A DNA stretch of 64,000 bases, from assembly GCF_022376445.1 (NCBI RefSeq), contig NW_025954996.1:279939-343938 (forward strand), in the 5' to 3' direction. A model generated the notes under the pieces. That model was not told where the DNA came from and made no database searches. It worked only from the letters and a program-made list of their open reading frames with translations. This DNA is from Fomitopsis serialis (Eukaryota; Basidiomycota; Agaricomycetes; Polyporales; Fomitopsidaceae). The position numbers and the translations under genes are program-made. Positions 12,512 to 24,674 of this stretch are shown piece after piece. The first letter of the stretch is position 1, and the number at the start of each line of letters is the position of its first letter.

Positions 12512-13606
12512 ATGCCTCAAAGTCCCAAGATATTGTCGAAGGAGGACTTGCCAACGTCCGAGGCGAAGTAAGCCATACCATTCACGGGCAATCATAGCAC
12601 AGTACGATGCCTGTACTCGCAGATGGGTAGCCCTGAAGAAACTCTACTGGAGCGACCAGGAAGGCAAACAAGTAGGCCAAACCGAGATGCATTTCTGTGT
12701 ACACGGCTTCACATAGTCGCATACTAGAGAACATGGGAATGCGCTGAGCGGACGACTAGAGGCTCGTCTGGAATTGATGGTAACGCCTCATCCGTCTCAT
12801 CTATATGACACGTCTCAAACTATACATTCTCAGCGGTCGCCATCCTTGCGATACTGCGCTCGGAGAGCAATGCGTTCCAGCCGTCAACCGTGATCATAGA
12901 ACAGTATCGTCCACCGGTAGACAAATACGTCATTGGCAAGTGTTTGTGACTCTCCCATGAGTACTTTTCTCACTGCCGCTCTGTCAAACTACAGAATTAC
13001 CCGCAGGTGACCGACGTAGTTCGTAGATGTAGAGACGTTCTAATCGTACGCGTAGGTTTAATCGACGAGGGTGAGACAGCCGAAGAGGCTGCGATCCGTG
13101 AACTTCAAGAGGAGACAGGCTTCAAGGCGTCCAAGGTCCTCGACTCGTCGCCCTGCAAGTTTGGACCCTGGTGCGTCTCACGACATCACATGTTGTCAGG
13201 TTCGCGCATGATGGGAACGGTCTTACTGCAGGCATGACAACCGCCAACATGAAGCTCGTCGCAGTGGACGTTCCTTTCCCGGACAAGCTCGAGCAGTCGG
13301 CGCAGAAGCTAGAGCCGGGTGAGTACATCACAGCGAGGATCGTCGAGCTCGCAAAATTGGCGGATGAGCTGAAAGGTGCGTCTGACTTGTTGATCGGTGG
13401 TGCGAGCCCATGTAACTCGCTACTTCGCAGAGTACGAGAAGAAGGTTTGGATGTGCGTCACGGCTCACGCTCATTGTCGCTCACTTTCGCTTTACATCAA
13501 GGGCTTTGTCGTCGACGCGCGGCTGTCGCACTTCGCGATCGGTATCGAGATGGCGAGAGACTCAGGCAGTCGAAGCTGTGATACGGAGGTTTCTCGTTAC
13601 AATTGA
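12512..13606 (+). CDS. Nudix hydrolase, ADP-ribose/ADP-sugar pyrophosphatase type (YSA1/NUDT5-like)
   Basis: Predicted to hydrolyse ADP-ribose or related ADP-sugars to AMP and a sugar phosphate. The start MPQSPKILSKEDLP at 12512 is followed by SEAKWVALKKLYWSD and RTWECAERTTRG, then the core VIIEQYRPPVDKYVIELPAG. The Nudix box is complete (GLIDEGETAEEAAIREL then QEETGF, pattern G-x5-E-x7-RE-x2-EE-x-G). TTANMKLVAVDVPF and GFVVDARLSHFAIG follow, and the stop is at 13606. About 210 residues, normal for the family. Two tiny exons are needed to keep the frame: 12995-13006 (12 nt) and 13431-13444 (14 nt). The intron before the first, 12936-12994, starts with GC (GCAAGT) instead of GT. Confidence in the family is high and in the exact splice pattern moderate to high, because each join restores conserved residues. 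Confidence 0.88.
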
Positions 13607-13724
13607 AAGCAGGACAAGATACACACATCGTCATAACGTACAATACACCGCAATAGCGCAAGCAGGAGTGCCCTTCCAAGATCTTGCAACACAAGGGAAC
13701 ACGCTCCGGACGTACTCCCTTGAC

Positions 13725-16700
13725 TTACCCGCGTTCCGTGCTATCACAGCAAGGCTGCTGCCTCGTCCACAAGCTGATCGAAGGACACCGTGCTGCCTTG
13801 CAGTGCCTGCACGCGTACTCATACGCCTTCTCCCACAGACCTGCCCATATGTCCATCTGATCGGCCGCCTTCGTCTTCAGGTATGCAATTGCTATGGCTG
13901 TCGCCCAGATCTGTTCGCTCTGCGGTTGCGACTGAATCGAGACGGGCGCTGTGTCTACGACGGTCCCCGATATAACCTTGTCGCCAAACACTAGCTTCCG
14001 GAGTGCGTCATTCAGCTGGAAGGATCCGTCGAACGATTGTAGTCGGGCGATAGCCGTGGTGGGATCGTCCGGGAAAGTCGACTCGAGTGTGCTGCCCTTG
14101 GAGCTACGATGAGATGCACGAGCCAAAATATCCTACAAGTATCGCTGTGCGTCAGCACCCATGATCGCCTAACAGCCGGACAGCTTACAGCGTCCTTTTG
14201 GACTCGCTCTCTTTCCCGCTCCCTGGTTACGCCAAAGTCCACGGGCCGGGGTCTTGACGGCACACTCGCCATCATCTGCTGCATGCCGGTTGCGCCGCCA
14301 TACACCGGCAGGCCCAGCGACGCCGCCTGCAAGCGTGGTTGTCTCCCTCCCATCCCCATACCTTCCATCCCTACCATCTGCATTGCCGTATTATGCGCAG
14401 TAGAGTTTTCCGTCCCCGTCACCTCCGCAAACCTCGTATGATGTTGAACAGGCGCTACCATCCCTATCATCTGTGGTGGTATTGTGCGCGTAAGACCTTC
14501 CTGCCACACAAGAATATACATGGCCATTCGAGGAGACTCACCGGAAATGGAGAACCTGCGAGCGACTGTATTGACAATGTTAGTGACAACGCTGCTATAC
14601 GGGACGGCGCATTCTCACCCTTGTCGATCTCGCAGACTTACTTGCAAGCGCCCCGCGTCCATACCCAGGGCTACTTGGGAGTCCAAACGAGCCCTGCGAG
14701 TCCATATGTCCCTGCTCGACTGCGTGCTGGGCCCGAGAATATCCGACGTGACTTGGCCGATACGCACGTTCTGTAGGGCCTACAATATTTGCATAAGCGA
14801 TGGCAATGTGAATGGCTAACGACGGACCTTGACCTTGATCACCTGGTTTCTCGCTCGTGTCAGGCGTATCGGCTCCAAAGTTGTCGACCCACTCGTCGAG
14901 GCCAATGTCCGATTCGCTGAGCACTTCCAAGTCGCTGTCGTCCTTGAAGCCAGTGTCCTCCGCCTTGTCCTTCTCAACCGCAACGAATGACGCGTATTTG
15001 CTCGCCAGTTGGTATTCTGTGGAATATCGCACGATCGCCTCCCGGGCGATCTCCTTGCTGCGCGCTGAGTCGACTTCTCCTGCAATACCCAGAGTGTCTA
15101 CATAGCCATCTTCGAGTTCTTGGATGATCCTGTGGGCGGCGAGCGTGTGGATGAGGGGTGGCCAGGCCTTCTGGAAGTCTGCAGCAGTGACGGCGATATT
15201 GAGTTCCATCGCCTGGCCATCTGGGGTCTCTCCACGCAGCACAACAGACTTTGGGACTTGTGTAGTCTTAGAGAGTATAGCAGAGACAATGAACCGGCTT
15301 CCGGGGTAGAAGTCAGGAATGACGTGAGGAGCCTGCTGAACGTCGGGAGAGGCAGGAAGGTTGACTGGGAATCCAGTGTCGTCACTTGGTGCAAGAGGAT
15401 CATGGTCCTCGTCGAACAAGTTCAGAACGGCTCCTGGCTCCGCCGGTTTAACGATCTGACTTTTCGGCTTTTCAGCCTCAACTTCCAGTGAAGGGTCCGG
15501 GCCAGCGTATCCCCAGTCAACACGGAGGTTCCGCAGATTGCCCGAAGGCGGCACACGACTCGCACGTAGGAGCCTGGCACATTTCCCTGCCAGCTCCTCG
15601 TTCTGCGTAGTCATGAGACAGAGTCCGTTGCCTACTCGGGCGAGGCCACTGCAGAGGGCGGTCGATGCGCTGTGGCCAACGCCGAGAGTGAAAAGGCGTA
15701 AGTACGTGCCAGATGCGCTGTCTCCTGCGGCTGAAACGCTGTTCCGCAGATTTGCAAGCAATATGTCAACGTTCCATACCTAATAATGTATTAGCTAAAA
15801 TTTGGTGGGATCACTCAAAATCCGCACCTCGCCGTCTGTGAGAACGAACACGGAGGTTGGTCCGGCAGTGGTACGCGACTTCAGGACAGTGTCCAGTGCA
15901 GACCCAATCTCCGTGCCTCCCATATCCGCTTCCATCGAATCAGCGTGGAGAACCTGTGAAAATACCATACATTTACTTGCAGCATATGAGAAGCATATCA
16001 ATAACCTACAGCTGTGTTCAGTGTAGCTGGCGAGTATGATTGACTGACTGGCCAAAGTGACGTATGCGAAGAGCCGAAGCTAACAATATTGAACGCAGTC
16101 CCGTTGGTCGGAAGCGACTTGAGCATGATGAGCAGAGCCTTCTTTGCGTAGTCCATCTTGCTTCCCCTCATGCTTCCACTTCTGTCGATCAAGAAAATGT
16201 ACTCCTGGCTAGCAATCTGCTTCACTCCGAAGCGGGGCACGAGGGTCAGCGAGAGTGCGACGGAATGCTTGTTCGCCAGTGCTTCGGCGACGCAACGTGG
16301 GGCGTCAATCTTGCTCGCCCTGATCGAGAGGACGAAGTCCTTGTCTAGGAATGCAGCCGTTGATGGGTCGAGGATGACGCTGCAGCGCGAATTCGAGTCG
16401 CTGCTATTCTGCATAGTGATCTTCACCGCGTGAGATGGTGAAACGACTTGCTCGATGGCGGAGGCCATCTGTATTTCTGCAGATAGCACGAATCGCGCGT
16501 ACTTTGCTGTCGAGCGTTGGATCGCTGGAGGAGACACTCCATATCTTTCACCGACGTAGGTCGGCAGCGAGAAACGAACTTGTTTGAGGAGTTCGTCATC
16601 GGCCAGTGTTGTAACATACTAACAGGCTACGTCAGAAAGGCGACAGAGGCAGATTCCCCCCACTTACATACCGTTATAGTAGTCTTGATCGCTTGTTGAG

Positions 16701-17194
16701 GTGGGATGGCACCCAACGATACCTCAAAGACTGGATAACAAATATGATATGAATCTCCCGTCAATGAATGTAAAAAAAAAACTATACATACCGTCTGGGG
16801 CAGCTTTCGCTAACAGTCCGGCCATCTTGTTCTGTGACACTGCTTGCGTGAACTCAGCTTCGGCTTGATGAGCTTCCTTAACTTCGCCTACGACCACTTT
16901 CCCGTCTGCGGTACGCATCTCGAAAGCACAAACTGCGCCGCCCACTGGTACAGGAAATACATATCGAGCTGTGGCTGCACGGTCTGTGCGATTGACATTC
17001 GCAAAGTGTTGCGTCAGGGTGACACGAGCCAGGACTGGATGGTGGTGCTTTCAGGACAACAACGGAAACGTAGATTCTCAGCGAGACTCACCATCAGCGA
17101 TATGCACCTGTGCAGACACAGACTGGAGAGGAAGGTACGTTTCACGCCCCGAGGGCAGAATGAGGCAGCATCCGCATATGACTGAGGACGCCAT
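13725..17194 (-). CDS. VIT and von Willebrand factor A domain protein
   Basis: Multi-exon protein of roughly 900 residues with a VIT domain followed by a VWA domain, the architecture of inter-alpha-trypsin-inhibitor-like proteins found as intracellular proteins in fungi. The start at 17194 reads MASSVICGC. An intron joins HIAD to VLARVTLTQHFANVNRTDRA, then YVFPVPVGGAVCAFEM (VIT). The VWA domain starts with YIFLIDRSGSMRGSKM, a complete DxSxS metal site near 16150. TSVFVLTDGEV follows near 15850, carrying the downstream Asp. A long exon at about 15762-14595 then carries a C-terminal module, and near 14080-13850 lies FDGSFQLNDALRKLV with the IWATAIAIAYL helix. The last about 30 codons look shifted: one missing base near 13805 takes the frame away from a family-like ending (stop at 13744) to the stop at 13725. 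The function is unknown; protein-protein interaction is likely. Confidence 0.82.
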
Positions 17195-18163
17195 GATGAA
17201 CGGAAAGGTGAAGTGCCGCCAGACAGTTGGATCTGACACAATTATATACGCTGCCAGAGATTCGGAGTCATCACATGAATGACGCCGAATGCGCAGTTGT
17301 CTGCATAGACACCGGACATGACCTGCTTCGACTGTGCTTCGAAAGCACATACTTATAGTAGTAGGCGGGCTCATATCCGGACAGTGGCAGGGCTATGTTA
17401 GGTTCGACACAAACCCCGCACGTGAACCGCGTGGAGGGTCTTGAGCGAGACTAGGGCTATGTAGACAGCCTCGGTACCGATAGATGAGCTGACGGTTCCA
17501 GATGCCCTGGCACAACAAACGAATATCTCACGAATGCCAATCACACATGAGAATTTGCATCTCAAAGCCCGGAAACACTAGGTCATCCGCGAAAGCAACA
17601 ACTTGAACAGCGACACAACCTAAGACCCACCAGTCATACCAGATTGATCTGACTCTGAGTCAGGATTGCCTCAGGCCTAGGCCCAGTGACAGGAAACCCT
17701 ATGGAGACACATGAACAGCAGACGTGGGTATCGCGTACTAGTAACTTACCTAGTGCGTGGCTTCCAATGCCTGACTCAACGTTTGGATCATAGTTCCTAT
17801 TCGACCGACGGAGCGCGCAGTGAGTCTGTCATATCCAGTTTTCAATCACCGGTACCAGTGACATCCAGTGACATCCAATGCTATGGCCTCAATGATCCAT
17901 ACGCACAACACATGAAGCAAACCTCCTTGGCGATTTCCCAGGTGCGGTTTACTGCACACAGAGCGTCCGCGTCGAAGGGCTGATACGATCTAGGATGAAT
18001 GCCTCACCTTCGCGCTTCACAGGCCGATGAGAACGCTGGAGCGCTGACAAAATGGGAGACGATAAATCTTGCACACAGCACATCACGCGAGACGCGGTCT
18101 CTTCCCCGTCCTCCGAGTGCCCATGGTTCAAATGACGAACATGTATTGGATCCGAGGCGACAA
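17195..18163. other. Intergenic region between the VIT/VWA gene and SDA1
   Basis: It holds the upstream region of the VIT/VWA gene and the 3' side of SDA1. Short frames near 17711-17983 carry no recognisable domain. I see nothing else. Confidence 0.5.
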
Positions 18164-20816
18164 TCAGTGATGACCTTTCTTTGCCCGGTCGATGTGCGCT
18201 CTGAGCTTTTGCTGCTTCTCCCTGAGCGACGCTTTCTTCTTACTTCTGACCGCCCCGCTGGCAAGAATCATCATGATAGGCTTGTTCCTTGCCTTCTCCC
18301 TGTTCGTAGAACTGCTCGGCGCGGCCTTGTTCTTCTTGCCTTTGAGAGAACCGAACTTCTCCCTCCCCTCTCGGCCCTTCTCAATAGAGGCTATGCGCTC
18401 GGCGTAGTCGGCCTTTGCCTTCTTGCGGGGCCCAAGAATGTCGTCCTCGGAGATGAAGGTGTCCGCGCTGTTCCCTGTCTGCGACATAGCCTTCTTGTTG
18501 GCCTCCAGCGTGGCGAGCTTCCGTTTCGCTGAAGAACCACCGCCGTTCTCGGCAGCCTTAGTTGCTGCTTCTATGCGAAGATCATTCAGCAGTGCAAAAT
18601 CAGCAGGCGTAAGGATCTACGCAGCGGGGGTTAGTTTCGAGTCAACTCCGGAGCAGACGCAGTCACTAACCTTAGTGGTGGCAAGTAATGATATTCTTGC
18701 CTCGGCGGTCTCTTCAGCTGGGATCGAGGCCTCATCGTTGTCTTTGACCTTGCTCTTGCCTTTTGCATCCTTCTTATCAGCTTCGTCCTCGCTATCGCTG
18801 ATGTCAAGGTCATCAGCCCCTTCTGACTCCACGTCGATCCACCCGCCAGAGTCATCTGAATCTTCTGACGAGTCTGACTCAATGTCCCAACCATCCCAGC
18901 CAGCCCCGTCGTCTTCGTTCTCAGCATCTGACGCGGCGCCTTCCTCTTCACGCAGCTTCTTGAGATGATCCTCGAGGAGCTGTGGCACATGGGTCAATTC
19001 TGAGCAACGTGCCGGTAGCGCAGAGCAATACGCACCACAAGGCCCTCGATGTCCACCGCCGCATCCGTGCTATGACCAAAGGGTAATGGCTGACTGCCGC
19101 CGGCGATGTTCATGCTGGCTTCTTTGCCACGCTGCCGCCGTTTGAGCATTCCAGGGTTGACTTCCCGGAATAGCTGAAGCAGACCACGCGCGGCCGCAGT
19201 CACAGCCTTGTCCCGGCTCTTCCGGTATTCGACCAGGTCGCCCAGCAACTCTTCTTCCATGGCCCATGGCTGGCGTCTACACACCTCTCGAATCGCGTTC
19301 AAGCCTGCCGCGATTACCTCGCTGCCTACGCCGGGGTGTACGAATTCTTGTGCGAGTTTCCGGACCACTGGTGTGAGAGCGTCAGGCGGCGTGAGGTCGT
19401 GGACGGATTGCGCGAGTGCGACGAGGATCGACGGGATGCGTAGCTGGTGGTACGTGAGGTACTTCACGATGTACGTGTAGAAGCCGAGCACGCAGAGCTT
19501 GTGCGCACCCATAACGCGGGAGAGAAGTTGCATGATGAGGATTTTGTGGTCGAGGGAGAGCCGCTTGTCGTAGCGGTTAAGGCTGTCATAGAGCTTCTCG
19601 CCGAATGTCTGTGGGTCGTTGAGGAGCTGAAGAGCCGGGAAGTTGACTGTTATTGCGTCCGCCTTCTTCTTTTGTTTCTGTTACGGGTACGTTGAGCAAC
19701 GATCAACCGCCGTAATGACTAGCTACTCACCGACTTCATGGACTTTATCGTCTTCCTAATTTTCTTATCTCCACTCCTGGTCTTCTTGTTGATTTCTCTG
19801 CGGTGTACTAAGCCTTTCACGCTAGGCTCCTACGAAGACAGGGGATGAGGTGCATTTCAACGAGAGGTTAACCGAGCCTACATCTTCCGACTCGTCGTCA
19901 CTGTCCTCCCTCTCTTCGTCGCTACCAAGGAAGAAATGCAATGACGCGCTCTGCACCTTGACGACTGGATGGAAGCATCCAAGCGCGACGATAGAGACCG
20001 TCTTTGTGTCATTCCTAGCCGAGCTCAACATCCCAGTGATTCACGAGCGCAAAGGGAGGCGTACCATATGCCCTTCCTCCACAACTCCTTCGTGAGAACG
20101 ATAGCCCACATAGCTTCTCCACCGTTCTGGGAGGCGTTCTGCGCAGAAGAACCGGCGGCAGCGCGGAGCTTTCCCTTGTCGCCGACGACCTCCTGGTCCA
20201 TGCCGCGCTCTACCATGCCGAAGAGCATCGCCTGTACGGCTCGGTTGAGTTTGTGATTCTTCGTGCGAAGGTTCGCGGTTCGGATGTCAGAGAGGATGGT
20301 CCGTCTGATGAAGGCACGGAGGGTAGACGAGGTAGTGCGCGGGAGGAGAGGGAAGAGGGTTTTGAGGAGTCTGCGCTCCTTGCGTGAGTAGGAACGTCCC
20401 ACATAAGCATGGTGCAGAACGCACTCAATGGAGGTTATGACATCCTTGTTTCTAAGCATGACCAGGTTTTGTACGAGAGACTTTCGAGTGTCGGGCGAAA
20501 GTGTCCCGTAGTTTTCAAGGAGCATCGTAGACAAGTGAGACGGAAACTCGGATGTCTCTTTAGGATAACATTGCGACACCTGCACAAGTTAGCGACAAAA
20601 TTTTCCAAGATGTAGCATGCAACTTACCTGAGCAATGAAAACTACCAATTCCCTAAAGTGCTGAGCCTGCTCGTCCGGGTTTATGAGGAAGATCTGCCGT
20701 ATACTGTTGTAGTGATTCCATTGCTGCAAGAACTCCTCTTTGTACGCGGATGGATCACGTTTAATCAGGTTTTGTAGCTGAGGGAGATTGGACGTGAGCA
20801 GGACTCCGCGACCCAT
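18164..20816 (-). CDS. SDA1: SDA1, 60S ribosomal subunit biogenesis/export factor
   Basis: Conserved nucleolar protein needed for pre-60S maturation and export, first known in yeast for its effect on actin and cell-cycle entry. ATG 20816 gives [20 protein letters not shown], the family N-terminus. It continues with [18 protein letters not shown], a Cys-Tyr-Pro block ([13 protein letters not shown]), [15 protein letters not shown] and [17 protein letters not shown]. The text [18 protein letters not shown] and [20 protein letters not shown] leads into a strongly acidic Asp/Glu/Ser region (about 18620-18960). The C-terminus has [20 protein letters not shown] and [20 protein letters not shown], typical of SDA1 proteins, with the stop at 18164. 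Introns were resolved at several points, including one in frame near 20370-20430 that must be removed for SIE-LLKTL. The frame is intact throughout. Confidence 0.93.
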
Positions 20817-21328
20817 GTCGAGCGGTGGTAAGCAGCAGGATGGTAGTAGATGGGCGCTTCCTTGCGGGGTAAATTTCAGTGTGCTGATTTCCTCTTTCGG
20901 TCAGGTACGAAGCTCTTGAACAACAAGGACAAATAAAGAAGCCATTCCTCGAACGAATACTTACAGCTGCCTTATAGAACAAATGTAAAACACGCACGCA
21001 ATGCACTTATGGGATGAACAGGTATTTGACATACTCTACTCAACAGGTGGAACGACCGTCGCTATTGACGTTGCACATTAATGGTATACATCGAATGATA
21101 TCCGGAGAACAGAGCATCTGCGGGAAACATCAGGTACTAACGAGGGTTTAGTGAGCCCGGATCGTGGATATGTGGCATGCCACTTACAACACAGCAGTCC
21201 TCGCACTTTGCGCACTTCTCGTCGCAATACATGCCATACAATACAATCAGCGTTCATTTCGCCATATCCTGCAGAGTCATAATCAACATAGCACCCAGGA
21301 AACAACTCGAAGTGCATACAAGAGTTCG
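20817..21328. other. SDA1 upstream region
   Basis: Short interval between the SDA1 start and the 3' end of the next minus-strand gene. It presumably contains the SDA1 promoter. No gene seen. Confidence 0.5.
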
Positions 21329-22245
21329 CTATGCAGCGGCTGCTGGTGCTTCTACAGGAGTCGCCGGTGTCGCCGGTTCTTCAACAGCCTTCTCAGCCTT
21401 CTCAGTCTTCTCAGTTGTGGGAGTAGATGGTGCTCTTCCGCGCCCACGTCCTGCACCTCCACCACGCACCGCACCACGGATGCCGACGGAAGGTCGAGGA
21501 GCCTTGGCCGTTTCATCGCTGTCCTCAGGCTTGTTGGGCGACTTCCAGTCACGGGCCGGTTTCCCAGCATCCCATTCACGGTTCTGAATCTATTCCCTTG
21601 TGAGCCACGGTAGTCGGTGTATTGATGACAATTCACCTTCTCCAACTTCCGGCGAGCATTCTGCTCGCGAGTACGATCGATAGTCTCCTGGACCTTCTTG
21701 GTCTTTGCCGCCTTGATACGTTCAGCTTCCTGAGTTTTCTTAAAGGCGTCTTCGTCCGCTTGTACATCCTAAGTGGGGTAAGGGCGCATGATCCATGGTG
21801 GACTGCCTGAACACACCATTCGCCGTTGCTTAATCTTCTCGTTCTGCTCCCTGATGCGCGCCATGCGCACAGTGAGCTCCTCCTCGGACAGCTTGTCCTA
21901 CGAAGTGTGAGCACGTCTGGCTATCTTCGGATGTACTGCCTAAGGTCGACATACCCGCTGTGCACCTCCAGTCTTGACGCGCTCCGGGTTGACATACGGT
22001 TTCTTTTTCTCTCTGGGCTCCGTACTCTTGTCTTCAGATGTCGGTGACTTTGCCTCCTCTTCTTCCGCCTCTTCGCCCGCACCCTCATCTGGCTTGGGCA
22101 ACTCCGTCTTTTCGGAAGCTTCCGTTCTAGCCTCTTCGTCTTTGGGTACTGCGGGCGAGCCAGACGACTCGGGGTCGTCCTTGATCTTGAGGGCGTCCAA
22201 GTCGAGGCCGAGCGAGTTGGCTGCAGCGTCAGCTGGGTCGGTCAT
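21329..22245 (-). CDS. Charged coiled-coil protein with RGG-like tract (weak resemblance to CCDC9)
   Basis: Protein of about 250 residues. ATG 22245 starts MTDPADAAANSLGLDLDALK, followed by a Glu/Ser/Pro-rich stretch and VNPERVKTGGAQR. The exons then read a helical segment, EELTVRMARIREQNEKIKQR, and a second one, QEAERIKAAKTKKVQETIDR. WDAGKPARDWKSP, a Gly/Arg tract (RGAVRGGGAGRGRGR) and an Ala/Pro/Thr-rich tail follow, with the stop at 21329. Introns at about 21952-21897, 21811-21768 and near 21640-21590 join in frame. A coiled coil followed by an RGG-type tract suggests RNA association, as in animal CCDC9, but this is inference from general appearance. It is divergently transcribed from PGK1, whose start lies only about 195 bp away, so the two share a compact promoter region. 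Confidence 0.75.
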
Positions 22246-22439
22246 GACGGCAGTGGACAAGCTCAGATGAAGGCAGCCAAGTCCAGATGGATCGGTGTAT
22301 CAGCAGAGTCGCGACGCGTTCGCGCCTCGGCGTGTCTGTGAGAGCCTCAGAGAGACGCCACCGGGACCACGGCGCCATCGATCGCTATATATTGCGGACC
22401 CGCACTCCTCTCCTCCCCATACCCTTGCCATCGCACACC

Positions 22440-24012
22440 ATGTCCCTCTCTAACAAGCTCTCCATCACCGACCTCGACCTCAAGGGCAAGCGTGTCCTCA
22501 TCCGCGTCGACTTCAATGTGCCGATGCAGGATGGCAAGGTCACCAACCCCGCGGTATGTCCGCATTCGATCGTACCATCGGGCGGCCGGAATTAACAGCT
22601 TGCAGCGTATCGTCGCGGCGTTGCCCACTATCAAATATGCGCTAGAGAACGGTGAGCCGCAGCCAGGTCCGAGCGAGGTGGGACGTGTCTAAACGCGAGT
22701 CCAGGAGCCTCCAAGGTTGTCTTGATGTCCCACCTCGGCCGTCCCGACGGCAAGGTAGTGGCCAAGTACTCTCTTGAGCCGGTCTCCAAGGAGCTCGAAA
22801 AGCAGATTAGCAAGCCCGTCATCTTCGTGCACGACTCCGTCGGCGCCGACGTTGAAAAGGCCGTCGCAGAGGCGCCTAACGGCTCGATCGTCCTCCTCGA
22901 GAACCTGCGGTTCCACATCGAGGAGGAAGGCTCCGTAAAGGATAAGGAGGGCAAGAAGACCAAAGCCGACCCCGCAAAGGTTGATGCTTTCCGCGTGGGC
23001 CTCACGAAGCTCGGGGATGTCTACGTGAACGACGCCTTCGGTACGGCGCACCGTGCGCACTCGAGTATGGTCGGCGTGAAGCTGCAGCAGCGCGCGGCGG
23101 GCTTCCTCATGAAGAAGGAGCTCGACTACTTCGCAAAGGCCCTTGAGCACCCTGAGCGCCCCTTCCTGGCCATCCTCGGTGGCGCGAAGGTCTCAGACAA
23201 GATTCAGCTCATCGAAAACATGCTGGACAAAGTCAACTCTCTCATCATCTGCGGTGGGATGGCCTTCACTTTCAAGAAGACGCTCGACAACGTTCCGGTA
23301 CGCTGTGACCTTATTATGGAGCTCCGTCGGTGGCTTAACAGCGGACATAGATCGGCAACTCGCTCTTCGACCAGGCAGGCTCAGAAAAGGTCGCTGCCCT
23401 CATCGAGAAGGCGAAGCAGCGCGATATCAAGATCGTCTTCCCCGTCGACTTCGTCACCGCAGACAAGTTCGACAAGGACGCGGCGGTGAGTCTCTCATGT
23501 TGCAGACACTGAGCGATGCTCATTCGCACCAAAGACGGGTACCGCAGACGATGTGAGCGGAATTCCGGACGGGTGGATGGGTCTCGACTCGGGCCCGAAG
23601 AGCCGCGCACTCTTCAAGGCGACCGTGCTCGAGTCCAAGACGATCCTTTGGAACGGGTGGGTAGCGCCGATGACACCACTATTCAATTATTGCTGATCGG
23701 GCCGAACCCAGTCCCCCGGGCGTCTTCGAATTCCCCAAGTTCGCGGAAGGCTCGAAGGCGCTCCTTGACGCGACGGTCGAGGCAGCGCAGAACGGCGCGA
23801 CTGTCATCGTCGGCGGCGGCGACACCGCAACGGTCGTTGCGCAACACGGTCTGGAGGACAAGCTCAGCCATGTCAGCACTGGTGGTGGTGCGAGTCTCGA
23901 GCTCCTTGAGGGCAAGGTGAGTGGTATCGCTGCACTCGTCTTGCGATACACGGGTTCTAACAGCTGGCTCTTGCAGACGCTGCCCGGTGTCGCGGAGCTC
24001 AGCGAGAAGTAG
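22440..24012 (+). CDS. PGK1: Phosphoglycerate kinase
   Basis: Glycolytic enzyme transferring phosphate between 1,3-bisphosphoglycerate and ADP in the cytosol. ATG 22440 gives [20 protein letters not shown] followed by IRVDFNVPM, the N-domain substrate-binding signature. Exon 3 contains [24 protein letters not shown], the [14 protein letters not shown] motif and [19 protein letters not shown], and further exons read [16 protein letters not shown] text and [12 protein letters not shown]. The C-domain has VGGGDTATV and [15 protein letters not shown], and the short last exon [11 protein letters not shown] ends at 24012. Seven exons with introns of about 50-60 nt; the frame is intact and the length (about 417 residues) matches the family. 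Codons are strongly C/G-ending, as expected for a highly expressed gene. It is divergent from the coiled-coil gene at 21329-22245. Confidence 0.97.
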
Positions 24013-24674
24013 ACCGACGACTGGGTGCTTTAAATGCAGAAGACAACGAATAGAACGCGGTGTACGTGTACGCAGAAGCAAATGACTTATACTACTGTTG
24101 CTGTAGCACCATAATGACGACTCCGTACCCGCATGCGCGCGGTCCCGCAGACCTATTTGGTATACTGTGTCAATGAAGACCGGAAGTATACGATGGCAGT
24201 GTCGACAAAGCTTGATGCACGTACTAATCCTAGCCATTCAACGTTCAACGTTCAGGCCTACGGATATCGCGACCAATTACGAAGCAATATTGGTCGACTC
24301 CTCCAACCGAACTCGGAGCTTCTACATATTCATACTGAATTTTGACTGAAGTATCATACGATTTGGCTCTGCGATGAGCCCAGTTTCACGCGCACGGGTG
24401 AGTTCTGTCAGCGGTGCCGGTGATTCTTGGGTGATTCACTGTGATCATGAGATCACTGAGCGTGCGAGACAACCATAGTGATCGAGGTAAGTAATTCAAT
24501 AGTGGCGGATCAATACTCCATGTAACGAAATTGCAATACAAGTAAGTAAGTAAGTAAGTAAGTAGCATGAGCCATCTGGCGCGCATGGGAGCCTGCTTGC
24601 TAACGTCCGTCACGGTTGCGCACGACGTCGAGCCGACGACGCTCGTGCACACACACACCTTCTGAGTCTAAGCC
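24013..24674. other. Intergenic region between PGK1 and the JmjC demethylase gene
   Basis: PGK1 3' region followed by the promoter side of the demethylase gene. Apart from an AGTA microsatellite at 24541-24564, I see no feature. Confidence 0.5.
24541..24564. repeat. AGTA tetranucleotide microsatellite, 6 units
   Basis: Six perfect AGTA units, about 110 bp upstream of the demethylase start codon. Length polymorphism is likely. Confidence 0.95.
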
